Source: Boswellia sacra (taxonomy: Eukaryota > Streptophyta > Magnoliopsida > Sapindales > Burseraceae). Taken from it: a stretch of DNA of 64,000 nt. Position 1 is the first letter of the stretch. Each line of letters opens with the position of its first letter. Shown here piece by piece: positions 10,490-21,479 of the stretch. Under the pieces are notes generated by a model. That model was not told the DNA's origin. It did not search any database and was given only the letters and a program-made list of their open reading frames with translations. The stretch covers positions 434,001 to 498,000 of the forward strand of contig SNVD02014553.1 in the NCBI GenBank assembly GCA_013180625.2, written 5' to 3'. The position numbers and the translations under genes were made by a program.

Positions 10490-11937
10490 TGTTACACCCT
10501 TGATTTTCGCACATGGCTGGCATAGCATGCCTTGCGCTACGCCATGGCTTGGAGGGGGCTGCAAGGGTGCATGCCTACGAGAAGCACATGGGTGAGTGCT
10601 TAAGCAAGGCGTGGAGACGTTGTGTGGCGTGATTGAGGCATTGATGCGCGAGGGGAAGCGCAAGGCAATGTGAACGCTGACACAGAGGGATGTGTAGCGC
10701 AACGAAATAATACGCATGCATTGGTAGCGAGCGTAGTATGGCACGCACATGAGATGGGCGTGGCATAGTGAGATAACATGCACGTACGGGTTACGGGCAT
10801 GATGTGTGGAGCGCACATGGGAGTTGGGTGCGACACAACGATGCTACGCGCACGTTGGGGGCAACGTAGCACATGGACACTAGCACATGCACGCATGCAG
10901 GCCGGGACGCTTGCAGGGTAGCAAGCATGCGCACGGGTAGCACACCACAAAGTGGCGACATGGCGCATGGCATCGGGTGACATGGCGCACAGCAGCGGTT
11001 CATGGTGCATATGGGCGTGTTAGTGGGCTTAAAATATGGCACACATCCAAGAGGATTGTGGTTCCTAAAAATATTGAAGTAGTGGGGTGAAAGTTATTTC
11101 CTAAGGTGTAGGAAATGTAACTTCCCAACTAACTTAGTGGTTGAGAGGGCTCAACCATGTCCTTTGAGAATAGGAATGGTAGTGGGAAGTTAATTCCCAT
11201 ATTCCATGCCATGATCCCACTCATGGGTAGTTATGATCATGAGGGAAGTGGGAAGTTACTCGAGTGGTTACTTCCTACGGAGTGGGAAGTTACCCGAGGT
11301 GGTTACTTCCGGAGTGGGGAATTACTCGAAGTGGTTACTTCCGGAGTGGGAAGTTACTCATGGGAGTTACTTCCACGCCATGATCTTCAATCATGGGTGG
11401 TTCTACCCATGAGAGGAAGTGGGGAGTTACGGGTAGTTAACTCCCATGATCTCCACTTATGGGGGAGTGGAGGATTATGCGGCAGCGTAGGAGCGCGCCA
11501 CTTAGCCTAGCAGTTGGGGATGTCAACTACATGGAACCTAGCAACCAGGGTTGTTGGTTGGCTATATATATGTACCAAGATGGTGGGCTGGAAATAGGTA
11601 GACACTCCAGAGGGAGGTCTCCAGGTAGAACTCTACAGGGGTAGAGAGTGACACAAGGGGAAAACACTTAGCAAACGGAGTAGCTAGTGTGAGTGTCATT
11701 GTGAGTGTTTCCAGCACACAATCTTGGGGCGGATTGTGTTCTTTTCTTTGAGGCAATAAAAGGAAAAGTTGGAAGTCGGTGCTTCCGTAAATCCTTTCGT
11801 GTGATTCTTGAAAAATTGTGAGTTGAGTTACGCGTACTTCGGTGAGAACCTCCAAAGTGGTTTATCAAGTAACTGGCTAAGTGGGGGCTTAGCGCTATTG
11901 CAGGGTAATACGCATATCAGAAAAAAGTCCTGTGACA
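10490..11937 (+). repeat. 5' LTR of the nested truncated gypsy element
   Basis: The LTR is 1448 bp. It contains a local repeat field (about 11190-11460) of GTGGGAAGTTACTCGAGG-like words, a TATA-like GGCTATATATATG (about 11560) and an AATAAA-like GCAATAAAAGG (about 11752). This is the normal order of promoter and polyadenylation signals in an LTR. Confidence 0.7.
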
Positions 11938-11954
11938 AGTGGTATCAGAGCCCG

Positions 11955-12292
11955 GTTGTGGCAAGGAGAACCAAGGGTGGCTAGGAAGGCCAAGTTGGCG
12001 AAGAGGTCCAGTTTGGCTACGAGGGCCAAAGTGGCATCCAAACGGGGGTTTAATGTATCTTGCGTAACTTGTCTCTACCTACTCACATTCTGGTTATCTT
12101 TTGAGCATAAGGTCTGGGGAGACGCTCAAAGATAGATTGGCACAGTTAGAGGCGCTGGTTGGCATACCACAAGCTCAACAGAAGGGGAGCTTGATGGAGC
12201 AATCGGAGATGCCTGGGGCTAAGATTGCAACTTTGCACGGAACATTGGTGGAGTTCATGCGTGAGGTGAATATTCAGCATGGAGAACAATAG
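11955..12292 (+). pseudogene. Truncated gypsy gag N-terminus
   Basis: After the primer-binding site a frame reads through LKDRLAQLEALVGIPQAQQK (about 12125-12185) and LHGTLVEFMREVNIQHGEQ, ending at TAG near 12290. The helical pattern LEALVG...LEGTLGEF is typical for the start of chromoviral Gag proteins. The frame from the first ATG after the PBS is not clean, so the piece is broken at both ends. Confidence 0.5.
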
Positions 12293-12710
12293 GATGGTGA
12301 AGATTTGGTTGAATGACCTGATGGCGAGGCAATCCAGAAGTTTGGGCGACTAGGTCAGGATGCCCATTGACATCCGTCGGGACATTAGGCACTACCATGG
12401 CACTCCTTGGGTTATTCCCAGCAGCAGCCTGCTGAGCACTTTGTCCAAATGCTTGGTTGAACATAGTCACCATACGGTTCGTTTGTTCACTAAAATTTCG
12501 CATGGTACGTTCCATGGTAGTTAATCGATTCGTCTTGTCTCTCCTCAGTCTTCTAAGTGGAAGTCGGGGTTGTCTGAGGTTAGGCTCCACCCCAGAGGAT
12601 ATCACTAATGCTCTCCCAGTGTCAATTATCCTTCGGCGTCAGGGAGGTGCTTTTACCTCGATTTTTTCGTCAACCTCTAGGGAGGTTGAGTGTTGGGATT
12701 CGTGACTCAT
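12290..12710 (-). pseudogene. Gypsy gag remnant
   Basis: The reading starts with ATG at 12710 (MSHESQHSTSLEVDEKIE) and meets an in-frame TGA around 12645. It then continues through RRLRRDKTNRLTTMERTMRN and FSEQTNRMVTMFNQAFGQ to about 12290. The position just after the primer-binding site and the glutamine-rich helical composition fit the N-terminal part of a gypsy Gag. The conserved Retrotrans_gag core and zinc knuckle are not present: the reading is cut by the truncated plus-strand gypsy piece that ends near 12292. Confidence 0.5.
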
Positions 12711-12765
12711 GATGTGTTTGAGTACGTTTGGATGGGAGCAACAACTAAAGAGGCTTAGATAGTCG

Positions 12766-12783
12766 TTCCCACAGACGGCGCCA
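12766..12783 (-). other. Primer-binding site, TGGCGCC type
   Basis: On the minus strand the sequence TGGCGCCGTCTGTGGGAA starts two bases inside the 5' LTR. TGGCGCC starts are common among plant gypsy elements. I cannot assign the tRNA from memory. Confidence 0.7.
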
Positions 12784-12785
12784 AC

Positions 12786-13420
12786 TGTCGATGCACGGTT
12801 TCCGGACGGCCGGGAAGTGGGTCGGGAAGCGGGTCAGAGCTCGGGTGGTACGTCGGGTCCAGTCCTGCGAGCAAAGAAAAACAGTCAGGGGTGCCGGCGA
12901 AGACCCTCCGACGCTCAAGTCAGTTTCCGGTTCTCCAGAATTTTCTGGGAGAATTTCCTAGAGAGAGAAGCTCTCAAAAGTAAAGGAAATTTAGAGAGAG
13001 AGTAAGCTCAGAAAAGTGTGCATACCTTGAGTAATGATTCGGAGGGTTTATATAGGAGCCATGATGGGTCATTGTGGGACCCAGGCAATGGACCCAGATA
13101 ATGGGACACAGTAATGGGCTTACAGTAATGGGCCCAGGTAATGGGATACAGTAATGGGCTTACTGTAATGGGACACAGTAATGGGCTTACTGTAATGGGC
13201 CCAGATAATGGGTCAAGATGGATCATTGTGGGACCCAGATAGTAGGCCCAGATGATGGGCTTCAGTAATGAGCTTACTGAATTAGGAATAATTAGGCCCA
13301 GATGATGGGCTTCAGTAATGGGCTTACTGAATTAGAAATAATTAGGCCTAGATGATGGGCTTCAGTAATGGGCTTACTGAATTAGAAATAATTAGGCCCA
13401 ATTTTGTTATGGCCATAACA
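12786..13420 (-). repeat. 5' LTR of the 7-13 kb gypsy element
   Basis: Plus-strand reading starts TGTCGATGCACGG and ends GGCCATAACA, directly followed by the target duplication CGTGT. It matches 7076-7772 over its full length except for repeat-unit number. On the minus strand it is followed after two bases by the primer-binding site. Confidence 0.88.
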
Positions 13421-13425
13421 CGTGT

Positions 13426-14160
13426 AATTATAGCTTAACTTTTTTCTTGTATTTAGTTTGAGTGGCAAAGACCCTTAAATTCTAAAGTCAGTTTAAGAAA
13501 TAGTACCATAACAATTTTGTTCATCCTAATTCCAATGATGTAAAATAATTTTGAACATTCACTTTTAATTTATTGTGTAGACTTAGATGTTGTTTATTTT
13601 CTTTCACTTATTACTTAACACTTTAAGTGGGAAGATTTCAGTCCTTAATTTTTTATTTGTTTATATGTTTAGCACTTATTTTAAGTGATAAATCACTAAT
13701 AACCCTATATTTCCTATTATAAAAATTAATACAACATTTAAAAATTTTATAAACTTTATTAAAATAATTTAGATTTTTGTTTTGAATTAAATGAAAATTA
13801 ATAAATTTTTGAAGAACTGGCCATCGGATAACTTTTGGACGGCTAACAGTGACACAAAACTGTCACCACTTCTGACATATTTATCTCACCAACTTATCAT
13901 CGAACCACATATTATTTGATTTGTTTTCTCACTAACTTATCACTAACCCAGAACATTACTTTGGGCTTCATGTCCTTTGATGTCGATCCAATTTTTAGTA
14001 ATAAAAATAATCATTAATGGGTGAATGAAAAATTGATCCTCCGAGTGAGTTTAAATTTAAATTTGTTACAAATCTAATAATTAACTTATAGATTAATGAG
14101 CCGTTGCAAATTTAATTTTGTAACTTATGGCTTAATGCATCATTAGTCCACCATTTTTTA
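13426..14160. other. Anonymous AT-rich sequence
   Basis: This continues the sequence interrupted at 7070 by the gypsy element. No gene or paired terminal repeats are recognised. Confidence 0.35.
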
Positions 14161-14600
14161 TCCTCTATAAATAATGGCTTTCTTTTCTTTTAGAAGAGAT
14201 AGAAAGAAAAAACAATTTCATTCTTCTATTTTTATCTCTAGATCTATTAGAATTCTTATTCAGAGTGATAGACTTCGATTCGTAAGAGATAACTTCATGG
14301 TGTTAATTGGCTATCTAATTTTTGTTGTTTTCTTGGAGAAGAGATAACTTCATGGTGTTAATTGGCTATCTAATTTTTGTTGTTTTCTTGGAGAATGACG
14401 TTTTTTGATCCTCAAACATCTACAGTGAGGGGCAAATCTATCTTAAGGAGATCGTGTGATACATGAGCCTTAGATTTGTAATTAATCTTCTATGATCATT
14501 ACTTTCGTTATTGCATTTATGTTTTTCTATTCTAGTTTCCATTTAAATATATATTTTGTCTAACAAATTCCTTGTTAGAAAACTGTTAGTTGGTGTAAAA
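14160..14600 (+). repeat. Possible LTR relic with a 55-bp tandem duplication
   Basis: A TATA-like CCTCTATAAATAATGG (about 14172) is followed by an AG-rich leader and a T-rich end, a layout like the R-U5 part of an LTR. No partner LTR or primer-binding site was found, so the call is weak. Clear in the sequence is a perfect 55-bp tandem duplication at 14284-14338 and 14339-14393 (unit starts AAGAGATAACTTCATGG). Confidence 0.3.
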
Positions 14601-15605
14601 AGTGTGGATAATAAGTTTTTGGAACTGTAAAAGCGAATTGAAATGGCTTTCAATGTTTAATCTCTTATTACAATTTTATTCCCATAAAAAAAAAGATGGG
14701 GGTTCTTTAATCAAGAGAGGGGGTTCAAATAGAATTACTCTTCCCTATTATAATATCTCAAATCCTATCATAGTCCATCGTCCACCCTTTCTACTACTTC
14801 GACTTCAGTTCCGTACAGGGATGACAATTTCTGAAGCGGTGCGGGTTCTGGCATTACAGGCCGTACACCCTAATGCAAGGAGTGGCCCTGAACATCGAAA
14901 ATTTTGTGCTAGTACGAGTCTGGGGAAAACTGGATTTACAATTTTCATCACCACCCTCGTTTTTACCCCAGAAAAAGTGCCAAAAACCAGATTTTTAATC
15001 ATAAACTAAAGGTAAATAAAACAAGGAAGGTTACAGGCATAACTTGTCCCAGTGGTTGGAGGCGTTTCGTCACATATAGGCAACCCAGGCTCAATTGTTC
15101 CTACGCGTTATTTCATAATATTTTACCTCTAATTCATTAGCTGGGCTAACAACTTTAAATAATATGGATTCGGCTTAATAATGCAATTCATTGACTGGGC
15201 TAACAACTACAAATAATATGGACTGGGCTCAATAATATACTGATAGAATATGGGCTAACAAAATATAGAACGAAGGAAGTATTACGGGTGGAGGCTGGGC
15301 CAGGGTTTCTTAGTTTATACAGCACCCGCAGCGCCGCCGAATCGGGTGTTACTTAGTAAGCCCGTGAAATCGAGGATTCCTCATGCCAGATTTTTGGGGA
15401 AAATTCGAGCCCCCCGAACTGTGTGAGCTTTTCTATCTTCCCTAGTTTCACATTTTGGGCTTTTGTCGTTTTAGCTTTGAGGTTTGACTTGAACTTTAAT
15501 AGAAATAAAATAAAAGGTCCTAAAATCGGAAAATCAATTCACAAAGCCTACATAATGTCATAAGAATTTCTAACAAATAATAATTATAAATAACATAACA
15601 ATTAC
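14600..15605. other. Anonymous sequence with a small internal repeat
   Basis: No gene is supported; a 135-residue open frame at 14602-15009 has no recognisable motif. Near 15135-15225 the words ATTCATTAGCTGGGCTAACAAC and ATTCATTGACTGGGCTAACAAC (split here as related copies) repeat about 60 bp apart. Confidence 0.3.
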
Positions 15606-15609
15606 TCAA

Positions 15610-15800
15610 CCACAATAGGTTAGCCTAGTGGCAACAATGCATCAAGGATTGAGTGGTAAAGTTACTATAAGGTCTTAGACTCGATTTCTCACAAAATTCG
15701 ATCTCATAATTTAAGTGCTTGGTGCTTGATGGTAAGCTTGTCCAGTGAGTTACTCATTCTTGTATTAGTTCATACAGTTTGTTTGTGTTTTATGCTGATT
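15610..15800 (+). mobile_element. Possible tRNA-derived SINE
   Basis: TAGCCTAGTGG at 15621-15631 fits the internal A box of tRNA-type promoters. GACTCGATTTC at 15678-15688 resembles a B box (GGTTCGANTCC) with mismatches. The box spacing is a little long, and a 3' tail ending near 15800 is not sharply defined, so this may be an old SINE or chance similarity. Confidence 0.4.
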
Positions 15801-18499
15801 ATTTAAAGTCTTAAGAGCAGCATGATTGAGTAAATGTACTGTTTACTGAAACGCCTAAAGTCATTGTTGAGAAGAAGCCAGAGGTTATTTTATTTCTTTA
15901 TTATATTATTAATGTCTTTTCAACATGCTTTTCTTTAGGTCAAGGCCACCACTTGATGATTAGTTTTTGTTTTGTTTTTTTTTTTTTTCAACTTTTACCA
16001 CCGAGGTGACAGTGTATAAGACTTACCTGTTCCAAGTCTTTCTTTATATTTGATTCTTGATATGTTCATGTAAAGAGTTGTTAGAACGTTGCTTTCCATG
16101 TTTGTCTTTGTTATGGGATTGTTTCAAAGACGCATTTCTTTAGTTTTTTCCTTTCCTAGTGCCCAGACTACTTGATGATTTAAATATTATAAAACATTTT
16201 GATTTAAATTTTGTATTCGCTGAAATTTTTATTTTATTATGAAAGAAAAAGGGAAAAAAATTGACCTAATTGACCTGGTCAAGAACTTTTTCAACAACTC
16301 ATTTACTTCAGTACTTTGGCAAAATTAACTGTGCGATATCTTGTTTAATAATTAATTTATAGAAGAAGCTAATGTCTTCTATAACATTTTCTCAGATCAA
16401 TATAAAATAGTAAGATCACTATTTCTACCATATTATGCGAGTCAGTAGCACACTGCCATTTTCGGACTTCATAATTTTATTTCATCCTTACATTTAACAA
16501 TTCAGTATCCAAGACAAGAGACTTCGCTCAAGTCTTTCTTCCTGCTTACTAATTATCAACGCCCTTATACTAAAAGGTCGTGATTAGGTGTTGCTTTCGG
16601 TGGTTTTTGTCTTTTCAGTTGACTTATCCATATTTTTCTATCGATCTTTTATTAAAAAACTCAATTATGTGGAAAATATTTCTAAAAAAGCTACACAAAT
16701 AAATTTAAAAAAGATATGTTTCAAAATAAAACATTCAAAGTATTCCTTGATTTCAATAATTATGAAACAAAAATAGCAACGCTCTTGAATGTTTACAATT
16801 ATTGATACTGTTGAAAATGATTCCAAACATGCAATAGTAAAATCCAACTAAAAAATGAATTACCAATCGCTTAATTAAACTCTGTTTAATGCGGGGATAT
16901 CGAAAACTAGCTTTAAAATTTTATATTATATAATGCTGGTTGAGTCCATCTCATTTTGGGTGGCCATGCCCATGAAATAAATAAATAAAACAAAAAGTAA
17001 AGGTGTCTGCACGTGAAAGGAGGAGCAGCGAGGGAAAGTTGAATTCAGAAAGGGGGGAAACGGTCTGGCTGCCCACAAGAAGAAATGGTGAGAGAAAGTG
17101 GGTTATCACAAGCTTCAATTATTATCACATGTGATCAAATAATCACCCACCCACGCTCATGTTTAATTAAAGCTAGAAATAAAATAGAAGCTTGCTGCAT
17201 GTATGCAAATGTCAGCAATAATTGTCGTATATTAGCCAGTAATAATGGAACCGGCTCATATCAACCGCAAGCAAGTCGTATGGTCCATTACTTGCATCCA
17301 AGTCTATAAAATTTGGTTTTGAAAATAACGTACACGCCTTTGAAAAACTTAAATGATCACTTAAAATATTGAATATTTCAATCATGATTTACACGTGATA
17401 TGCAATTAGATGATCAGTCTACCCTTCCACTACTTCATGAATATGAATATTTTATCTTTTCATTGTCTGTGTGGGGACTCTTTGACACCACACTCTTATT
17501 CTTGTTTTATCTTATTTAACTTTCTTCAGAGGAATGTAGGTATAATTTAAAAGTTTATTATTTGAATAATGAAAAAGATCAAGGCAAAATTTAATACTCT
17601 TACCTATTACATAATCACGTGTAATTCTTTGCGTTTTCGTTTTCAATCAGAGTTAAAATAGAAGAGATACAGGTTAGTTGCCTCGCAGTTGAGATCACAA
17701 GCATCCTTCAGCTCTGCAGTACTTTATTATCTCCGGCTCTTACAAGTCCTGTTCTTCCAATTGTTGTTCACAACCTTCATTAATAAAGACGACACGCTGT
17801 TGATCAACAATAGCTTATAAACGATATGCCGTTAATAAACCAAAAGCCAGAAGTTGAAATGTGATAGCTAGGAAGAACAATGCAGAAATACGGGAACTAG
17901 ATGTATTATCAGAGATAATATCTTTAATTTTGTCATTTAATTTGTTTAATTTACTTTTGGACATATAAATTACGGGCCACATTGGGATTGCTGTTATTGT
18001 GAAAAAACTGACGGAAACCAACTAACCATATTAAGCACAAACAAGCTTGATAATTGGAAAAGGATTTAGGATAGCCCATTATATGAAGTCTATAGAATTT
18101 AGTTCTGGGAAAAAATTACACCTTAAAAAGCTTACATATTTAATCACTTTTGATGAACGATCTTTTAAAACAAATATTTTATACAATTTATTTTTATAAA
18201 TTTATGATTATTGATTTCACCTATAGTTGACTTTTAAAGCAAAAAAGTTACATTGAATGATATCAACTCATCAACTATCTCAACCATTGAATTAAATGAT
18301 AAAATATTTGTGTATATGTATTTGAATTGAAATTTTGTGTCAAAAAATCCTCTCTATTTAAATTGTTATTCACAAATTGTTAATCCTAATAATGATGAAG
18401 CATGATAGGCAAGATGAGTCTACTCTGTCACTTCATTATTATGTATACTTTAATTGTTCATTGTTTAGTTTTAGGCCAAGTCATTTTAATTAATAATTT
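15801..18499. other. Long anonymous AT-rich stretch
   Basis: No gene is supported apart from the weak ORF at 17815-18021. A run of purine-rich words with CACGTG-like sites lies around 17005-17100 and could be old promoter sequence, but nothing recognisable follows it. Confidence 0.35.
17815..18021 (-). CDS. Unrecognised small membrane-type ORF
   Basis: A 68-residue frame shows two hydrophobic stretches (about residues 3-19 and 46-66) separated by a charged linker (SKSKLNKLNDKIKDIISDNT). The layout could be the last exon of a membrane protein gene or a fragment. I recognise no family, and nearby splice sites are not convincing. A chance ORF is the main alternative. Confidence 0.2.
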   Translation of the reverse strand: MVSVSFFTITAIPMWPVIYMSKSKLNKLNDKIKDIISDNTSSSRISALFFLAITFQLLAFGLLTAYRL

Positions 18500-19080
18500 G
18501 TTGCTGGTTTTGGCTCACAAATCCTAGCTGAATTCGATGTCAGACCTGGTGACTTGCGCTCCTGTGCCACGAGACTCGCGCTCCTGTGCAATACTAGAGG
18601 AAAAGTTGCGCTCCTGCGCAAGGTGAGTTGTGCCACTACACAACAACGGGGGAAAGACGCTTGTCTTCAGGCATAGACCTTGCGCTTCTGTGTAAGGTAC
18701 ATTGCATTGCGGCACCAATGGCGGTTATTGTACATAATCAAGATACTATTTAAAAGTTTTCATTTCTATTTGAGAGAAGACTTCTGAATATTCTCTTCTA
18801 GGGTTTTTAGGAAAACGTGAGAGTTAAGAAAAAAATGTTATTCTTAGTAAGAAAGAGCACTGTAAAGCCTTGTAATCCATTATTCTTCATAGTGAAATTC
18901 TTCTGCAGTCTTCCCAGTGGATGTAGGTTCACCTTAAACTGAACAACTTAAATCTTGGTGTCGTCTCTTGTGTTTATGATAGCTTGTTTGTTTGCTTGCC
19001 TTGATTGATATTCTATTTGTGATTTGTTATTTCTTGATTCTTGAGTGAAATTGGTTGGCAAGATCCTTAGTTTCACAACA
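18500..19080 (+). repeat. 5' LTR of the decayed copia element
   Basis: The right edge is sharp: TTTCACAACA at 19071-19080 followed by ATCTAGCATCAGAGCC, a mutated form of the usual TGGTATCAGAGC primer-binding site. The left edge is estimated from TGTTGCTGG near 18500. The LTR carries repeated TGCGCTCCTGTG words (18550-18690). No partner LTR remains. Confidence 0.6.
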
Positions 19081-19154
19081 ATCTAGCATCAGAGCCTTGG
19101 TTTTGGCTTATTTCTACATACAACCTGTTTGAGAAAATTTCTAAGTGAGAAGCA

Positions 19155-20428
19155 ATGGTTGGAACGAAGTTTCAAATAAAAAAGTTTGATTGCAAGGGGT
19201 GACTTTGGTCTCTGGAAGAAGAAGAAGAGGGTGATTCTCATGCAGCAGAAGTACGCGAAAGCTCTTTGAAGGAAAACTGCCCTAGAAGAAGATCTATCCG
19301 ACGAGGAGAAAGATGAGATCATGGAGACAGCCTATAGCACTCTCATACTCTACTTGGTAGATAATGTTCTACATCAAATCAATGGAGAGGATAGTACGGC
19401 AAAGGTTTGGCTAAAACTTGAATCTTTGTAGATGACTAAATATTTATCTAAAAGGGCAGTTGTTCGGGTTCAAGATGGACTCATCTAAGGCACTAGAAGA
19501 TAATCTTGAGGATCTTAAAAAGATTATGGTTGACCTTGCTAATGTTGATAAGAATATTAGTAATGAAAACCATGCAGTTATACTCTCGAGCTCTCCACTA
19601 GATAATTTCAAGGAGGTTAAATTTGCTATAAGATATGCCAAAGATTGTCTTGATCTGGATGATGTACTTGGGGCTCTGAGATCTAGGGAGCTTGAGATTA
19701 TGATTGAGAGAAAAACTAGAAATAATGGAGAGGGTTTCATAGCAAGGGGTAGATCAGAGAAGAGAGAGCAAAATGGTAAAGGCAAGTCGAGATCGAAGTC
19801 AAAATACAAGCAAGGGAAGAGATGCTTTTACTATATGAAGAAGGGTCACTTCAGGCGTGATTGTCCTGATTGGAAGAACAAAAAGGAGAAGGGAGTTGAG
19901 GATAGTGATGCAGTTGTTGCATCGACATCTGACTATGAAGGTGCACATGTTTTGACAATGTTAGACATGAGATCTAATGGTAAGCAGATTCTTGATTCAG
20001 GCTGCACATTCCACATGTGTCCCAAGAAAGAATTTTTTACTTCTTGTAAGTTTGTTAATAGGGGAAAAGTTCTGATAGAGAATGATGTAGCTTGTGATGT
20101 GGTGAAAATCGATTGTATCAGATTTAGGATATTTGATGGGTCAGTCAAAATCTTGAAGGAAGTGAGGCATGTTCCCAGGTTAAAGAGGAACTTAATTTCC
20201 TTGGGCAAGTTGGATAAAACGGGTTATGAATATAAGGCGTCATCTAGAATGTTACGTATGACAAAGGGAGCACTGGTTGTCATGAAAGCCAGGATTCATA
20301 ATCGCTTGTATGTGTTGCAAGGAGAGATCTTAACCAGTGAACTAGCAGTCAGAGAGGCATCTGATGGGGATATATATAAAACCAAGCTTTGGCATCAAAG
20401 GCTTGGTATATCAGTGAGAGAGGTTTGA
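19155..20428 (+). pseudogene. Copia gag and protease region (broken)
   Basis: The reading begins near 19155 (MVGTKF), changes frame (LMQQKYAKAL, about 19238) and hits a stop at 19430. It resumes in a long open part from 19460 to 20428. There a zinc-knuckle block reads CFYYMKKGHFRRDC (about 19823-19864), with the second cysteine replaced by tyrosine. The aspartic protease motif LDSGCTFHMCP follows (about 19990-20022) and the GAG-pre-integrase motif LWHQRLG near 20387. The damage makes the element unable to encode its own Gag-Pol. Confidence 0.8.
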
Positions 20429-21240
20429 AGGAGCTAAGCAGTCAAGGGTTATTGTGTGGGGATCAAGTGGGTAAGCTGGAGTTTTGTAAGGACTATGTCT
20501 TTGGGAAGCAATGTCGGCTACGTTTCTCAACGGTTGTTCATACTACAAAAGGTACTCTTGATTATGTGCATTTACATCTCTAGGGTCCAGCTAGCAAGCC
20601 TTTGCATTGTGGTAACAGGAATTTCTTGTCCTTGATTGATGATTATTCTAGAAAGGTGTGGATTTACTTGTTGAAACATAAGAATAAAACTTTTGAAAAG
20701 TTTAGATTCTAGAAAAAAAAACTTATAGAAACTTAGACTGGTAAAAGCGTGAAGAAACTTAGGACAAATAATGGGCTTGAGTTTTGTAGTCATGAGTTTG
20801 ATTCTTATTGTAAAGACCATGAGATTGTGAGGCATAAAACAGTTAGGCATACCCCTAGCAAAATGGATTAGCTGAGAGAATGAGTAGGACTTTGGTGGAG
20901 CGAGTTAGGTGCATGAGTTCTAATGCAGGACTGTGAAAAGAATTCTGGCAGAAGCTATGCGTACAACAACTTATTTAGTGAATAGAAGTCCTTCTACAGC
21001 TATTGATTGCAAAAAACCAAGAGGTGTGGTGTGGTAGACCGGCGATTCATGACAACTTAAGAGTGTTTGGCTACACAACATTTGCACACATAAATGATGG
21101 AAAGTTAAAGCCTAGAGCATTGAAATGTATCTTTGTTGGCTACCCTAAAGGTACAAAAGGCTATAGATTATGGTACAAGGCTTAGGGCGTGTCAAAACCG
21201 ATTATTAGTAGAGATGTTGTCTTCAATAAAAATTAAATTT
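20380..21240 (+). pseudogene. Copia integrase region (broken)
   Basis: Frames shift several times. Recognisable pieces are GLKELSSQGLL, the catalytic-core words DDYSRKVWIYLLKHKN (about 20637-20690) and LRTNNGLEFCS (about 20758-20790), then the C-terminal words FGYTTFAHINDGKLKPRALKC and FVGYPKGTKGYRLW (21063-21180). An in-frame TAG at 20581 and further stops disable it. Confidence 0.7.
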
Positions 21241-21479
21241 TGGGATTGACTACGCAGCAAGGTGGAGTTTCTACGTTAGACAAATCTGAGGCAACTGGTC
21301 CAGAGTTGCAAACTGTTGGTTTTGAGGTGAAGCCTATAAGCATTGTTCGTCATTAAGTAATTGAGGATGCACCTGAGGCTGAGCAATAGCAACCGCCACA
21401 GTCAAATTATAGACTAGTGAGATAAAGGAGGCAAATCAGACCTTTAGAAAGGTATAGATACTCTGACTTTGTGGCTTAT

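Larger units (their letters stand above)
10490..12292 (+). mobile_element. Truncated second gypsy element (LTR plus start of gag), nested
   Basis: An LTR (10490-11937) begins TGTTACACCC and ends TCCTGTGACA. Two bases later comes the primer-binding site TGGTATCAGAGC (11940-11951), complementary to initiator tRNA-Met. A gag start follows and breaks off near 12292, where the minus-strand gag of the host element resumes. No second LTR is present, and the 5 bases before the LTR (CTGAC, 10485-10489) do not recur at the right edge, so the right part was deleted. Confidence 0.75.
7076..13420 (-). mobile_element. Non-autonomous Ty3/gypsy-type LTR retrotransposon with CGTGT target duplication
   Basis: Two LTRs (7076-7772 and 12786-13420) begin TG and end CA and are flanked by the perfect 5-bp duplication CGTGT (7071-7075 and 13421-13425). 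The minus orientation follows from two signals. A primer-binding site TGGCGCCGTCTGTGGGAA lies at 12783-12766, next to the right LTR. A polypurine tract GGGACTGGGGGGACTATT lies at about 7790-7773, next to the left LTR. Internally, on the minus strand, there is a gag remnant (12290-12710) but no protease, reverse transcriptase or integrase. Much of the rest is unusual: GC-rich tandem arrays, a minisatellite, a plus-strand ORF at 10216-10470, and a truncated second gypsy element (10490-12292). Long variable tandem arrays before the 3' LTR are known in the Tat/Ogre group, which makes that lineage a candidate. Confidence 0.88.

Noticed and set aside
10454..11042. Cysteine- and histidine-rich minus-strand frames
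   Set aside because: Shadows within the nested gypsy LTR; their composition comes from GCATG-like repeats.
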